Shown: one piece after another, positions 48,879 through 57,168 of the stretch
Position numbering within the stretch: position 1 is the first letter of the stretch
Layout: each line of letters begins with the position of its first letter
DNA from: Fodinicurvata sediminis DSM 21159
GTDB taxonomy: Bacteria; Pseudomonadota; Alphaproteobacteria; Kiloniellales; DSM-21159
DNA: 64,000 nucleotides
Direction: 5' to 3'
Assembly: GCF_000420625.1 (NCBI RefSeq)
Contig: NZ_ATVH01000013.1
Location: 434,001 to 498,000 of the forward strand
The notes under the pieces: model-generated
Seen by the model: the letters and a program-made list of their open reading frames with translations, nothing else
Told to the model about the DNA's origin: nothing
Database searches by the model: none
Program-made: the position numbers and the translations under genes

Positions 48879-50534
48879 ATGGAATTGTTCGCCACCTTCT
48901 TCGCCGGCCTTGGCCTGCTGTTCATCGGCATCCATTTCGTCGGTGACAACCTGAAACGCCTGACCGGGCGGAATTTCCGCCGGCGCGTTACCCTGGCCAC
49001 GAACAGCCACCTTTCCGCCGCCAGCGTCGGTGTGCTGGCCGGGGGTCTGACCCAAAGCAGCAACGCCGTCACCCTGATCGCCATCAGCATGATCCAGGCC
49101 GGCCTGGCCGGTGTTTCGGCCGTCATGCCCCTGGTCGCCTGGTCCAATGTGGGCACCGCCGGACTGGTGCTTCTCTCGGCGGTGGACCTGCGCGTGATGG
49201 TCCTGTTCCTGCTGGGACTGGTGGGGCTGGCCTATTACTTCAACATCGATCGTTCTCTGAAGTATCGACATGTTGCCGGTGCCCTTCTGGGCATCGGTCT
49301 GCTCTTCTTCGGCCTGCAGTTGATGAAGGAGGGGGCGGCTCCACTCACGGAGATGGACTGGGTGGTGGATCTGCTGCAGCTGACCGCCCGCTTCGACCTG
49401 CTGGAATTCCTGACCGGCCTGCTGTTTGCGCTTCTGCTGCAATCCTCGGCGACGGTCACGATCATCGCCGTTTCCATGGTCTCCCTGGGCATCCTGAACT
49501 TCGACCAGTCCATCCTGCTGGTGCTCGGCGCCGGGCTTGGCTCCGGCATCGGGGTTGGGTTGACGGCCTACAATCTCGAGGGCACGGCACGCCAGCTGGC
49601 GCTTTCCCAGGTCTTCTACAAACTGTTGGGCACGATCTTCATCCTGGCGCTCTTCTACCTGGAACGCTACACGGACCTGCCGCTCCTTCGGGCAGCCGTG
49701 GAAAGGGTGACTCCCGAACTGGGCATGCAGCTGGCCCTGGTTTTCCTGGTCATTCAGGTTTCCAGTGCCCTGCTCGGCTCGCTGCTTCAGCGGCCTCTGG
49801 AGCGCCTCTGTGCACTGGTCTCGCCTGTGGCGCCGCACGAGGAATTGGCGAAACCCAAGTATATCTACGAACAGGCCCTTGAGGATCCCGAATCCGCGCT
49901 CGACCTCATTGAGCGCGAACAGCAGGACATATTGGCCCGTTTTCCCGGCCTCCTGCCCGTGGAGGGCGAGACAACGCCGCGTCCGGAACAGGGCCAGCGC
50001 ATTCTGGAGGCCACGCGTACGCTCTGCACGGAGCTCGAGAATTTCCAGGCGGAATTGCTGGAACGGCGGATCAGTGCCTCTGTCCTGGAAAGCGCAATGA
50101 CCCTGCAGAACCGCAATGTGCTGCTGGTGTCACTTTGCGAGGCGCTCGAGAATTTCCTGCAAGCCATGGACAAGATGATCGATCCGGAACGCTATGTGCA
50201 GTCGGCGCTGGAGGATCTTGTCAGGCTGGAGCGCGAAAAGGGAGTCGGCCTGGCCGATACTCTGATCGAGGTCTTGCACATGCTGCTGGAAAGCCTGCGC
50301 GATCTCGCCGCGGAGGGGGACGAACTGGATCGCACCCTCTTGCGCAGCATGACGGGCGATCATTCGGAGACCATGGAAAGCATCCGGCGCAGGCTGTTGC
50401 GTGAAGAGGCAACCATGGAGCAGGACCGCCGTGAGCAGCTTTTCGAAACAACCCGGGTGTTCGAGCAGTTGGTCTGGCTGATCCGCCGCTATGCCTCATC
50501 GATCAGTCCCGTTGCGCGCCAGGAAGCCTCGTGA
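48879..50534 (+). CDS. Na/Pi-cotransporter-family protein with PhoU-like cytoplasmic domain
   Basis: A 551-residue protein. The membrane part (1-310) has the two inverted family repeats with QSSNAVTLIAISMIQAG (about 49-65) and QSSATVTIIAVSMVSLGI (about 188-205), the substrate-site QSS motifs of the NptA/YjbB family. The cytoplasmic C-terminal half is helical and charged, PhoU-like. It may move phosphate (YjbB exports it). It lies 119 bases before the sensor/partner-switching genes and is probably related by position only. Confidence 0.9.
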   Translation: MELFATFFAGLGLLFIGIHFVGDNLKRLTGRNFRRRVTLATNSHLSAASVGVLAGGLTQSSNAVTLIAISMIQAGLAGVSAVMPLVAWSNVGTAGLVLLSAVDLRVMVLFLLGLVGLAYYFNIDRSLKYRHVAGALLGIGLLFFGLQLMKEGAAPLTEMDWVVDLLQLTARFDLLEFLTGLLFALLLQSSATVTIIAVSMVSLGILNFDQSILLVLGAGLGSGIGVGLTAYNLEGTARQLALSQVFYKLLGTIFILALFYLERYTDLPLLRAAVERVTPELGMQLALVFLVIQVSSALLGSLLQRPLERLCALVSPVAPHEELAKPKYIYEQALEDPESALDLIEREQQDILARFPGLLPVEGETTPRPEQGQRILEATRTLCTELENFQAELLERRISASVLESAMTLQNRNVLLVSLCEALENFLQAMDKMIDPERYVQSALEDLVRLEREKGVGLADTLIEVLHMLLESLRDLAAEGDELDRTLLRSMTGDHSETMESIRRRLLREEATMEQDRREQLFETTRVFEQLVWLIRRYASSISPVARQEAS

Positions 50535-50653
50535 GGGCAGGGACACAGCAGACTTGCCGCCGCAGCCGGTGGTCTCTACCGTAAGGAAGTCGCGCCAGAC
50601 GCAAGCCTGTCCACAAGAGCGGTTCCGGGGGCTCAGAGGCAGTATCGCTCTCC

Positions 50654-51301
50654 ATGATTCATCGTATCCTTCCCTTCTTCCTGCTCATCATCGTCTTCAG
50701 CCTAGGGCTCGGGGCCTACATGAGCTATGAAGCCGTGCGCAGCGCCTTCCTGGGCACGCTTTCCGATCGCATGGAGACCGTGGGCGACCAGATCGCCACC
50801 GCCATCCGCAGCAGCCAATCCTTCGGTATTGCACTGGAGGAGCAGACGACACTGCCGGCCCTGTTGCAGAGGGAGGCCGTGGGCGTGCGCTACCTGCAGC
50901 GGATCGACGTGGTCACGGCGGGTGGAGAAGTGCTGTACAGCAGCCAGCCGAAACAGGTGGGGCGCACACCCGAGGGTGCCGCCCGCTGGGATGTGGAAAC
51001 CGATCTTTCCAATGACCTGGGCGAGACAGTCGGCAGAGTCGTTGTCCGGATGGACTCTGCCTCCGCCCAGGCGACCATCCGCCAACTGGCTGAAGACCTG
51101 GCTCTGCGCAGCCTGCCTGTCCTTCTGGCAGCCCTGCTGCTGGCGGGGCTGGGGTTGTTGCTGGTCCTGCATGCCCTGAAGCGGCGTGCCGAGCGCCTGG
51201 CACCGCCGAGCGAACCGCTGCGTGCTGTGCGCCCACAGGTGCAGGAGCTCGAGGAAACCTATCAGCGGGCCGCCGCCGAGCTTGACGGCAGGAGGTCCTG
51301 A
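50654..51301 (+). CDS. Stand-alone membrane sensor protein (TM-periplasmic domain-TM)
   Basis: A 215-residue protein with helix 1 at about 5-25, a periplasmic domain of about 130 residues (FGIALEEQTTLPALL ... RIDVVTAGGEVLYSSQP), helix 2 at about 155-178, and a short basic then coiled-coil-prone tail (VQELEETYQRAAAELDG). No kinase, cyclase or methyl-accepting domain follows. It shares this layout and the G-hydrophobic-P/A-L-x-E pattern with the sensors at 51307, 59027 and 59775. It is separated by five bases from the sensor-MFS gene and likely partners it. Confidence 0.75.
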   Translation: MIHRILPFFLLIIVFSLGLGAYMSYEAVRSAFLGTLSDRMETVGDQIATAIRSSQSFGIALEEQTTLPALLQREAVGVRYLQRIDVVTAGGEVLYSSQPKQVGRTPEGAARWDVETDLSNDLGETVGRVVVRMDSASAQATIRQLAEDLALRSLPVLLAALLLAGLGLLLVLHALKRRAERLAPPSEPLRAVRPQVQELEETYQRAAAELDGRRS

Positions 51302-51306
51302 GAGCC

Positions 51307-53304
51307 GTGTCGGGGGTATCCAGACTGCGCAGCCAGGCCGTGGGGATTCGCACCCAGATCGCCTTGCTGCTCGTCGCTGTCCTGGCACTGGGCTATACGA
51401 CGGTGACGCTGGTTTCTGTCCAGCTGGGCGAACGGCTGCTATTGCCCGAAGTGAAGCAGAGTGCCGAGATCACGTCCCAGTCGCTCGCGCGGCAGGTCGA
51501 AGGCGCCCTGGAGTTGGGTGTTCCCTTGCGCGAACTGGTCGGTGTGGAGGAGTCGTTCAGCGATCGCCTCGAGGACAGCCCGGCCTTCGCCGCCATCGCG
51601 CTGGAAGCGCGCGATGGCGGCCGCGACTTCACGATATCCAGCGGCCGCTCACAGGACTTCGAAACTCGGGCCACCGCACCGGTCCTTCAGGATGGCAGCA
51701 TAGTCGCCCGCGTTATGGTGACCGTGGACGAGCGCTTCACCCAACGCATGGTGCGTGATCTCTGGATCAATCTGGGGATCATCCTGCTGATCACCGTTCT
51801 GATCGGGTTGGAGCTCTACAGTCTGATCTTCGGCCGCCGGATGGCGGCGAGCCTGGATGGACTGGAAAGCCGGCTCCAGGCCCTTTCCCAGGGCGACCTG
51901 AGACCCCATCCCCCGGTTCCGGAGGAAGACAGTGCGCCCAGCGGCACCCCTGGCCACTACGTTGCGCGCATCGATGCGGAATTGGGCCATCTGCACCGAC
52001 GTCACCGGGAAATCCGCCAGCGGATCCGCGAGGACAGCCAACTTGCTGTCCGGCTGAACCGCCTGGCGGAAAGTTTCGGCCTGGCGGCACGTACCAATGC
52101 CGGTGCAGAGCGGGCTCAGGCCATTCGGCCACCCCTGTTCTTCTTCATGTTCGCACACGAGATGACGCGGCCTTTCCTGCCTGCGCATGTGGAACGCCTG
52201 GCGGCCGGGCTCGCGTGGATATCGCCGGAGTTTGCCGTCAGTCTGACCCTTGGCCTTTTCATGGCGGTGGTGGCCGGTCTGCAGATTCCCCTGTCGTTGA
52301 TGACGGCGCGCTGGGGTCGGCGCACCTCCTTCCTGGCCGGTGCGGCCGTGGCCGTTGTTGGCTATGGACTGGGGGCGCTGTCACCAGGGTTCATCAGTTT
52401 CTCCCTGGCCTTCGCCCTTGTCGCCGTCGGCTTTGCCATGGTCTTCGCCGCCTCGCAGGGTTTCATCATAGATCGCACCGAAGGTCGCTCGCGCACGCTT
52501 GGCATGACAGTCATGGTTGGGGCCATCATGGTCGCCGCGCTCTGCGGCCCACCGCTGGGTGGCCTGCTGTCTGACCGGCTGGGCTCGATAACGGCGCTCT
52601 GGGTGATTGCAGCGCTTACCCTCCTGAGTTTCTGGCTCTGCCTGGCTGGGCTGCCACGGGACGAGGCTGGACAGGCAGGGGGCGAGGTTCCGCCCCGGCG
52701 TGCGAAAACGCCTGGACGTTGGCGGCGCCTGCTGGGTGCCCCGGTCTTCATGACCCTGCTCGTGGGTTCTGCGTTGCCGGCCAAGTTGGTGCTCAGCGCA
52801 CTCTGCTTCTACCTGGTGCCGGTGCATTTGCTGTCCATCGGGGCGAGCGAGGCCGAGATCGGACGGCTGCAGATGATCTATCCCGTGGCAACGGTGCTGC
52901 TGGTTCCGCTGTTCTCGCGCCTGGCAAGTCGGGGCAACCGGGCCCTGCCCTATGTGGTGGGCGGGCAGTTGCTGACCGGCCTGGCGAGCCTGATCGTGTT
53001 GGGTGGGAGCCATGAACTGGCCATAGCCCTGGTGCTGCTGGTTTTCGGCGTGGCCCAGGCCATGCTGATTACGCCGCAGGCCAGCCTGGTGGGCCAGCTT
53101 GTCGCCATAAACGGCGACAAGCTTGATGAGGATGCAGCCTATGGGTTGTATCGGCTGATCGAACGCAGTGGCAGCGCTATCGGACCGATCCTGGCTGGCC
53201 TGTTGCTGGTCACGGCCGGCTTCGTGCCGACTGTCCTAGCCTTGGGCGGGATCTCCGTGCTGGGGGGCCTGGCCTTCCTGGCTGTGCGTTGGATGTCATC
53301 TTAA
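51307..53304 (+). CDS. Sensor-HAMP-like domain fused to MFS transporter
   Basis: A 665-residue fusion. Residues 16-38 form a membrane helix, 39-153 a periplasmic sensor (ALELGVPLRELVGVEESF, FAAIALEARDGG), 154-175 a second helix and 176-265 a HAMP-like and helical linker (RMAASLDGLESRLQALSQGDL). From about 275 on it is a complete MFS transporter (MTARWGRRTSFLAG is the A-loop motif; about twelve helices). GTG 51307 has AGGAGG upstream. I read the sequence through the junction and see no stop or frameshift, so the fusion is real as given. Substrate unknown; the sensor probably gates transport or the MFS part is itself a receptor. Confidence 0.85.
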   Translation: MSGVSRLRSQAVGIRTQIALLLVAVLALGYTTVTLVSVQLGERLLLPEVKQSAEITSQSLARQVEGALELGVPLRELVGVEESFSDRLEDSPAFAAIALEARDGGRDFTISSGRSQDFETRATAPVLQDGSIVARVMVTVDERFTQRMVRDLWINLGIILLITVLIGLELYSLIFGRRMAASLDGLESRLQALSQGDLRPHPPVPEEDSAPSGTPGHYVARIDAELGHLHRRHREIRQRIREDSQLAVRLNRLAESFGLAARTNAGAERAQAIRPPLFFFMFAHEMTRPFLPAHVERLAAGLAWISPEFAVSLTLGLFMAVVAGLQIPLSLMTARWGRRTSFLAGAAVAVVGYGLGALSPGFISFSLAFALVAVGFAMVFAASQGFIIDRTEGRSRTLGMTVMVGAIMVAALCGPPLGGLLSDRLGSITALWVIAALTLLSFWLCLAGLPRDEAGQAGGEVPPRRAKTPGRWRRLLGAPVFMTLLVGSALPAKLVLSALCFYLVPVHLLSIGASEAEIGRLQMIYPVATVLLVPLFSRLASRGNRALPYVVGGQLLTGLASLIVLGGSHELAIALVLLVFGVAQAMLITPQASLVGQLVAINGDKLDEDAAYGLYRLIERSGSAIGPILAGLLLVTAGFVPTVLALGGISVLGGLAFLAVRWMSS

Positions 53305-53391
53305 AGGGTTTTTTGTGATCAAGGAAAAGCCTATGCTACCAAGGCGTTTGTCGCGGGCTGCGGATCAGCGATTCCTTAGGGGGAGGCCAGC

Positions 53392-54450
53392 ATGAAGAAG
53401 GATGCTCAAAGCGACTGGCGTCTCTGCCTGATCGAGGGCGGGATGACGCGGCGGCGCGCCTTGAAACTGGCTGGCGCCGGCACGCTGGGTGCAATGCTGC
53501 CTGAGACTGGATCGGCCCAGGACCGGCAACGTCCGCATATCTACATGGTCACCTATCGTGGTGAGACCGATGTGGAGCGTGGTTTCTTCGATTACCTGGA
53601 GGCCCAGGGCCTGGATGCCGAGTTCACCCGTCGCAATATCGACCGTGACAACGATCGCCTGCCAGGTCTGGTCGAGGAGATTCGCGAGCTGCAGCCGGAC
53701 TTGGTCTATACATGGGGCACATCGGTGACGCTGGGCATAGCGGGACGCCACGACAGTGAGACTCCGGAGCAGCATATCCGCGATATCCCCATCGTTTTTG
53801 CCCTGGTTTCAGCCCCGGTCCAATCAGGGATCATTCCCGAACGTGCGGAACCGGCGCGCAATGTCACGGGGGCCATCCATGTGGTGCCGCCGGAAACACA
53901 GCTGCGCGCCATGCGGGCTTACCGGCCCTTTGAACGCCTGGGCGTGCTCTACAGTCGAAACGAAGAGAACTCGGTGGTCATCGTCCAGGATCTGGAAGTG
54001 CTGGCCGAGGAGATGGGCTTCACCTTGCTGGCCCAGCCATTCGCGGAGGACGATCGCGGCCGTCCCACGGCCGAGGGCGTCGAGGATCTGGTGCAGGGCC
54101 TGAAGGACCAGGGCGCCGACTGGCTCTATTACCTGCCGGACACTTTCCTGGGCACGATCTATGACCGTGTTTCCCCTGCCGCGCTGCAGGCCGGCCTGCC
54201 CACCTTCGGTGCGGCCGAGTTGGCCGTGCGCGAGGGCGGGGCTCTGGTGGGACTGGTCAGCCGTTACTATTCGGTTGGCCAGCTGGCGGCATCCAAGGCC
54301 ATTAAGGTGTTGCGTGATGGTGAGGATGCCGCAGGGATTCCGGCGGAAACTCTCAGCCGCTTCTCCCTAATCATCAACATGCAGGTGGCCAAGGAGCTGG
54401 AGCTCTATCCGCCGCTGGCCATGCTGAACTATGCCGAGGTCCTGACATGA
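53392..54450 (+). CDS. ABC-type substrate-binding protein, TrpX/YtrF-like (ABC_sub_bind)
   Basis: A 352-residue binding protein of the ABC_sub_bind family. It has an RRR-containing Tat-like signal (MTRRRALKLAGAGTLGAML, residues 18-36) after a 17-residue lead, and the periplasmic fold shows LVYTWGTSVTLGI, NVTGAIHVVPPETQLRAM and RLGVLYSRNEENSV. Relatives bind aromatic amino acids or nucleoside-like ligands. No cognate permease or ATPase gene is adjacent; instead it sits in a signalling operon, so it may deliver ligand to a sensor. The ribosome site GGGGGAGG precedes ATG 53392. Confidence 0.85.
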   Translation: MKKDAQSDWRLCLIEGGMTRRRALKLAGAGTLGAMLPETGSAQDRQRPHIYMVTYRGETDVERGFFDYLEAQGLDAEFTRRNIDRDNDRLPGLVEEIRELQPDLVYTWGTSVTLGIAGRHDSETPEQHIRDIPIVFALVSAPVQSGIIPERAEPARNVTGAIHVVPPETQLRAMRAYRPFERLGVLYSRNEENSVVIVQDLEVLAEEMGFTLLAQPFAEDDRGRPTAEGVEDLVQGLKDQGADWLYYLPDTFLGTIYDRVSPAALQAGLPTFGAAELAVREGGALVGLVSRYYSVGQLAASKAIKVLRDGEDAAGIPAETLSRFSLIINMQVAKELELYPPLAMLNYAEVLT

Positions 54451-55127
54451 CGTCAGCGGTCAGTGCCCTGCAGGCGGAAGGCTTGACCACCCGTCGCCTG
54501 GAAGCAGGTGATGCCGCGATTGTCCTTGCCCTGCACCGGCGTGCCCTGCAGGCCATTGCGGATCCCCAGTGGGTTCGACCCGAAGAACCGGGTTTCTTCA
54601 GCCAGGTCCTGGGGCCGGAAGGCAGCGGCATTGGCGCCTTTGACTCCGAGGGAAACCTGGTGGCCTATGCCCTGATCCAGACAGAACTGGAGGCCGACGA
54701 CTTGGCGAACCTGGTCTGGGACGATGGACGGACCGAGGGTGTCGCCAAGCTCTGCGGCTCCGCTGTAGCTCCGGAATGGCGCGGCCGCAACCTGCAGCAG
54801 GCGCTCTCTGTTGAACGCCTGCAGCTGGCGGACTCCCTGGGTTTGGACCGCCTGTTTGCCACGGCGGCCCCCGGCAATGCGGCCAGCTGGATCAGTCTGA
54901 TCCATGCCGGCCTGCAGATCGCAAGACTGGGGCACCGTTACGGCGGGCGTTTGCGTTATACCCTGGTGCGCGATGAGATTCATCCTCTGGACGAGACCAT
55001 ACCTGAGCTGCGGGACCTGCAGGATCTGGAGGGACAGAGAGAGCTGCTGGCCGACGGCTGGCGTGGTGTGCTGCTTGTGGATTCGGATGCCGGCGGACGA
55101 CGGCTGGAGTTCCGTCCATGCCCCTGA
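54447..55127 (+). CDS. GNAT-like acetyltransferase of the signalling locus
   Basis: A 226-residue GNAT-fold protein. The motif A region is LCGSAVAPEWRGRNLQQALSVERLQLAD (about 104-131), and ATAAPGNAASWISLIHAGL corresponds to motif B. The C-terminal 60 residues are an extra beta-rich piece. Substrate unknown. It overlaps the binding-protein gene by four bases and the racemase gene by ten, so the three are translated together. Confidence 0.78.
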   Translation: MTSAVSALQAEGLTTRRLEAGDAAIVLALHRRALQAIADPQWVRPEEPGFFSQVLGPEGSGIGAFDSEGNLVAYALIQTELEADDLANLVWDDGRTEGVAKLCGSAVAPEWRGRNLQQALSVERLQLADSLGLDRLFATAAPGNAASWISLIHAGLQIARLGHRYGGRLRYTLVRDEIHPLDETIPELRDLQDLEGQRELLADGWRGVLLVDSDAGGRRLEFRPCP

Positions 55128-56380
55128 TGTCGGCAAGACAGGAACGCCAGGCGCCTTACCGCGCGTCGGAACCCGCTCGGGCCCTGTTGCACATCGACCT
55201 GTCCGCACTGGAGCGAAACTATCGCTCCCTCCGCGCGCAGGCGGTGGGGTGCGAGGTTTCCGCCGTGGTCAAGCGTGATGCATATGGCCTGGGCCTGGAG
55301 GCGGTCGGCAGGACCCTGTCCGGAGCCGGATGCCGAAGCTTCTGGGTAGCCGATTTCGAGGAGGGTCTGCGTTTGCGCGGCCACCTGCCGGAGGACAGGC
55401 GCATTCTGGTGATGGAAGGCCTCTTTGCCCGCTCGGCCATGGAGTACGCAGAAGCCGGCCTGATACCGGTTATCGATCAGTTGGAGGAGCTGGAGGCCTG
55501 TGCCCGTTCCGCTTCCAGCGAAGCGCCCTTTCCCCTGGTCCTGAACCTGGACACGGGCCTGGCGCGCACAGGAATGCCCGAGGCGGAACTGCGCCGGCTT
55601 GTCCCCCGGGACGATCTGCTGGCCCAGGTTAGGTTGGTCCTGGTCATGACGACCTTGAGCGATTTCGAGCAGCCGGCCAATCCGGTCAATGCCGAGCAGC
55701 TAGCCCGCCTGAAGGAATTGGCGGCGCTGTTGCCGGCGTCTTCCTTGAGTGCCGCCACCTCTTCATTCGTCTATCACGATGCGGGTTGGCACCTGGACGT
55801 GGCACGGGTCGGCAGCGCGCTCTATGGCGTGCGCAGTGCAGCCTTGGCGAACTATAACTGCGCGCCGGTGGTCGCACTTGAGGCCCCGGTGCTTTCGGTG
55901 CGGGAAATCGCGGCTGGCCAGGCCGTCAGCTATGGTGGCCCGCGCCTGGACCATGCCGTGCGCGCGGCCACTTTGGCGCTTGGCTACGCCGATGGCTTGC
56001 CCGAACGTTTCTCCCAGACCTGCCGGGCTTTCCTGGGAACGCATTGCCTGCGATTCCTGGGCAGCGAAGCGATGACGCTCAGCACAGTGGATGTCTCGGC
56101 CCTGCCGGCCGGTCGTCCGCAACGTGGCGAGAGCGTGCAGATCGTCGGGCCGCAGCAGGATATCAATGCCGTCGGCCATGCCCTGGGGGTAAATCCCAAT
56201 CGCGTGCTGACGGGCTTTGGCGCACGTGCGCAGCGATGCTATTACCATGACGACAACCATGCGGAGGGAAACATGGTCATGGACGGACAGCAGGAACGAT
56301 CGCCGCTGGCGGACGCCACTTCCGCAAAGGACGTCATCACGAAGAAACGGGGGCGTCGTGAAGATCACGCTGGTGAATAG
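55118..56380 (+). CDS. Alanine racemase family protein
   Basis: A 420-residue fold-type III PLP enzyme. The PLP lysine is in AVVKRDAYGLG (the usual motif is KADAYG, so Ala is replaced by Arg). LNLDTGLARTGM, VARVGSALYGV, the catalytic-Tyr region VSYGGPR and the C-terminal LTGFGARAQRCYY fit Alr. The last 40 residues are an extra tail. It would interconvert L- and D-amino acids. Its place inside a partner-switching operon suggests a D-amino-acid related signal or envelope output. The 3' end overlaps the RsbW-like gene by 23 bases. Confidence 0.85.
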   Translation: MPLMSARQERQAPYRASEPARALLHIDLSALERNYRSLRAQAVGCEVSAVVKRDAYGLGLEAVGRTLSGAGCRSFWVADFEEGLRLRGHLPEDRRILVMEGLFARSAMEYAEAGLIPVIDQLEELEACARSASSEAPFPLVLNLDTGLARTGMPEAELRRLVPRDDLLAQVRLVLVMTTLSDFEQPANPVNAEQLARLKELAALLPASSLSAATSSFVYHDAGWHLDVARVGSALYGVRSAALANYNCAPVVALEAPVLSVREIAAGQAVSYGGPRLDHAVRAATLALGYADGLPERFSQTCRAFLGTHCLRFLGSEAMTLSTVDVSALPAGRPQRGESVQIVGPQQDINAVGHALGVNPNRVLTGFGARAQRCYYHDDNHAEGNMVMDGQQERSPLADATSAKDVITKKRGRREDHAGE

Positions 56381-56768
56381 TCTGTCCCACTTGGGGCGTC
56401 TTGCGGAAGAGGTGGAGCGTTTCTGTGAAAGCGAGGGTATCGCGCAGAATGATGCCCTGCAGTTGAACCTGGTTCTGGAAGAACTCTTCACGAATATCGT
56501 GTCCTATGGTTATGACGACGAGGCCGCGCATGAGATCATCATCACCCTGGAGTCCGAAGCCGATGGAATTCGGGCGCAGGTGATGGACGATGCCAAGGCC
56601 TTCAATCCCCTGGAGGTTGATGCGGCCGATACCACCAGTTCTGTGGAGGAGCGGGGGATCGGGGGCCTGGGCATCCATTTCCTGAGGAGCATGACCCGGG
56701 ACCAGAATTACCAGCGCAAGGATGGGCACAACCATCTGACATTCGTCAAACCGGTCGAGACAGACTGA
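56358..56768 (+). CDS. Anti-sigma-type serine kinase (RsbW/SpoIIAB-like HATPase)
   Basis: A 136-residue GHKL ATPase. The N-box is EELFTNIVSYGY (Asn46), the G1 region VMDDAKAFNP (Asp77/Asp78) and the G2 box GIGGLGIHF (101-109). In partner switching such kinases phosphorylate a STAS antagonist and bind an output protein, classically a sigma factor. The GTG start at 56358 is inferred from the family length; it lies inside the racemase gene. The STAS partner is 12 bases downstream. No sigma gene is visible in the window. Confidence 0.9.
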   Translation: MKITLVNSLSHLGRLAEEVERFCESEGIAQNDALQLNLVLEELFTNIVSYGYDDEAAHEIIITLESEADGIRAQVMDDAKAFNPLEVDAADTTSSVEERGIGGLGIHFLRSMTRDQNYQRKDGHNHLTFVKPVETD

Positions 56769-56780
56769 AAGGAACAGGTC

Positions 56781-57113
56781 GTGGATATCAACGAGTACAG
56801 CAGCAAGAACGTGCATGTCATGGAGGTCAGTGGGCGCCTGGACAGCAACACCTCGAAAGAGTTCGAGGATGTGATCAGCGAGCGCATGCAGGAAAAACAG
56901 GCCCTGGTGGTGGACCTGGCGCATGTGGACTACGTCAGTTCGGCCGGGCTTCGGGTCCTGCTGAAGGCCGCCAAGATTGCCAAGTCGAATGGCCACAACC
57001 TGGCTCTGGGCGGACTGAAGCCCCAGGTTCAGGAGGTTTTCGACATCAGTGGCTTCACCTCGATCTTCTCGATCCATCCCAGCAGCAAGGCAGCCTGCGA
57101 TTCCCTTCAATAA
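56781..57113 (+). CDS. STAS-domain anti-sigma factor antagonist (RsbV/SpoIIAA-like)
   Basis: A 110-residue STAS protein with GRLDSNTSKEFED and the phosphorylation region VDYVSSAGLRVLLKA (Ser53-Ser54). It would be phosphorylated by the adjacent kinase and dephosphorylated by the SpoIIE-type phosphatase encoded at 60626. GTG 56781 follows AAAGGAACAG. A full kinase-antagonist-phosphatase trio is thus present in one operon. Confidence 0.93.
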   Translation: MDINEYSSKNVHVMEVSGRLDSNTSKEFEDVISERMQEKQALVVDLAHVDYVSSAGLRVLLKAAKIAKSNGHNLALGGLKPQVQEVFDISGFTSIFSIHPSSKAACDSLQ

Positions 57114-57168
57114 ACAGGCCAAGGGCTGGTTTTGCCCTGAACCTGGATAAAGCTTCAAGGAAGATCGG

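Noticed and set aside
47768-49156. 462-codon minus-strand ORF spanning SDR and Na/Pi-transporter start
   Set aside because: It crosses two well-supported plus-strand genes; only the last 21 codons lie in free sequence and are noted separately.
57121-57140. AGGGC/GCCCT hairpin between STAS and permease genes
   Set aside because: Five base pairs only; likely chance in GC-rich DNA and no T-run follows.
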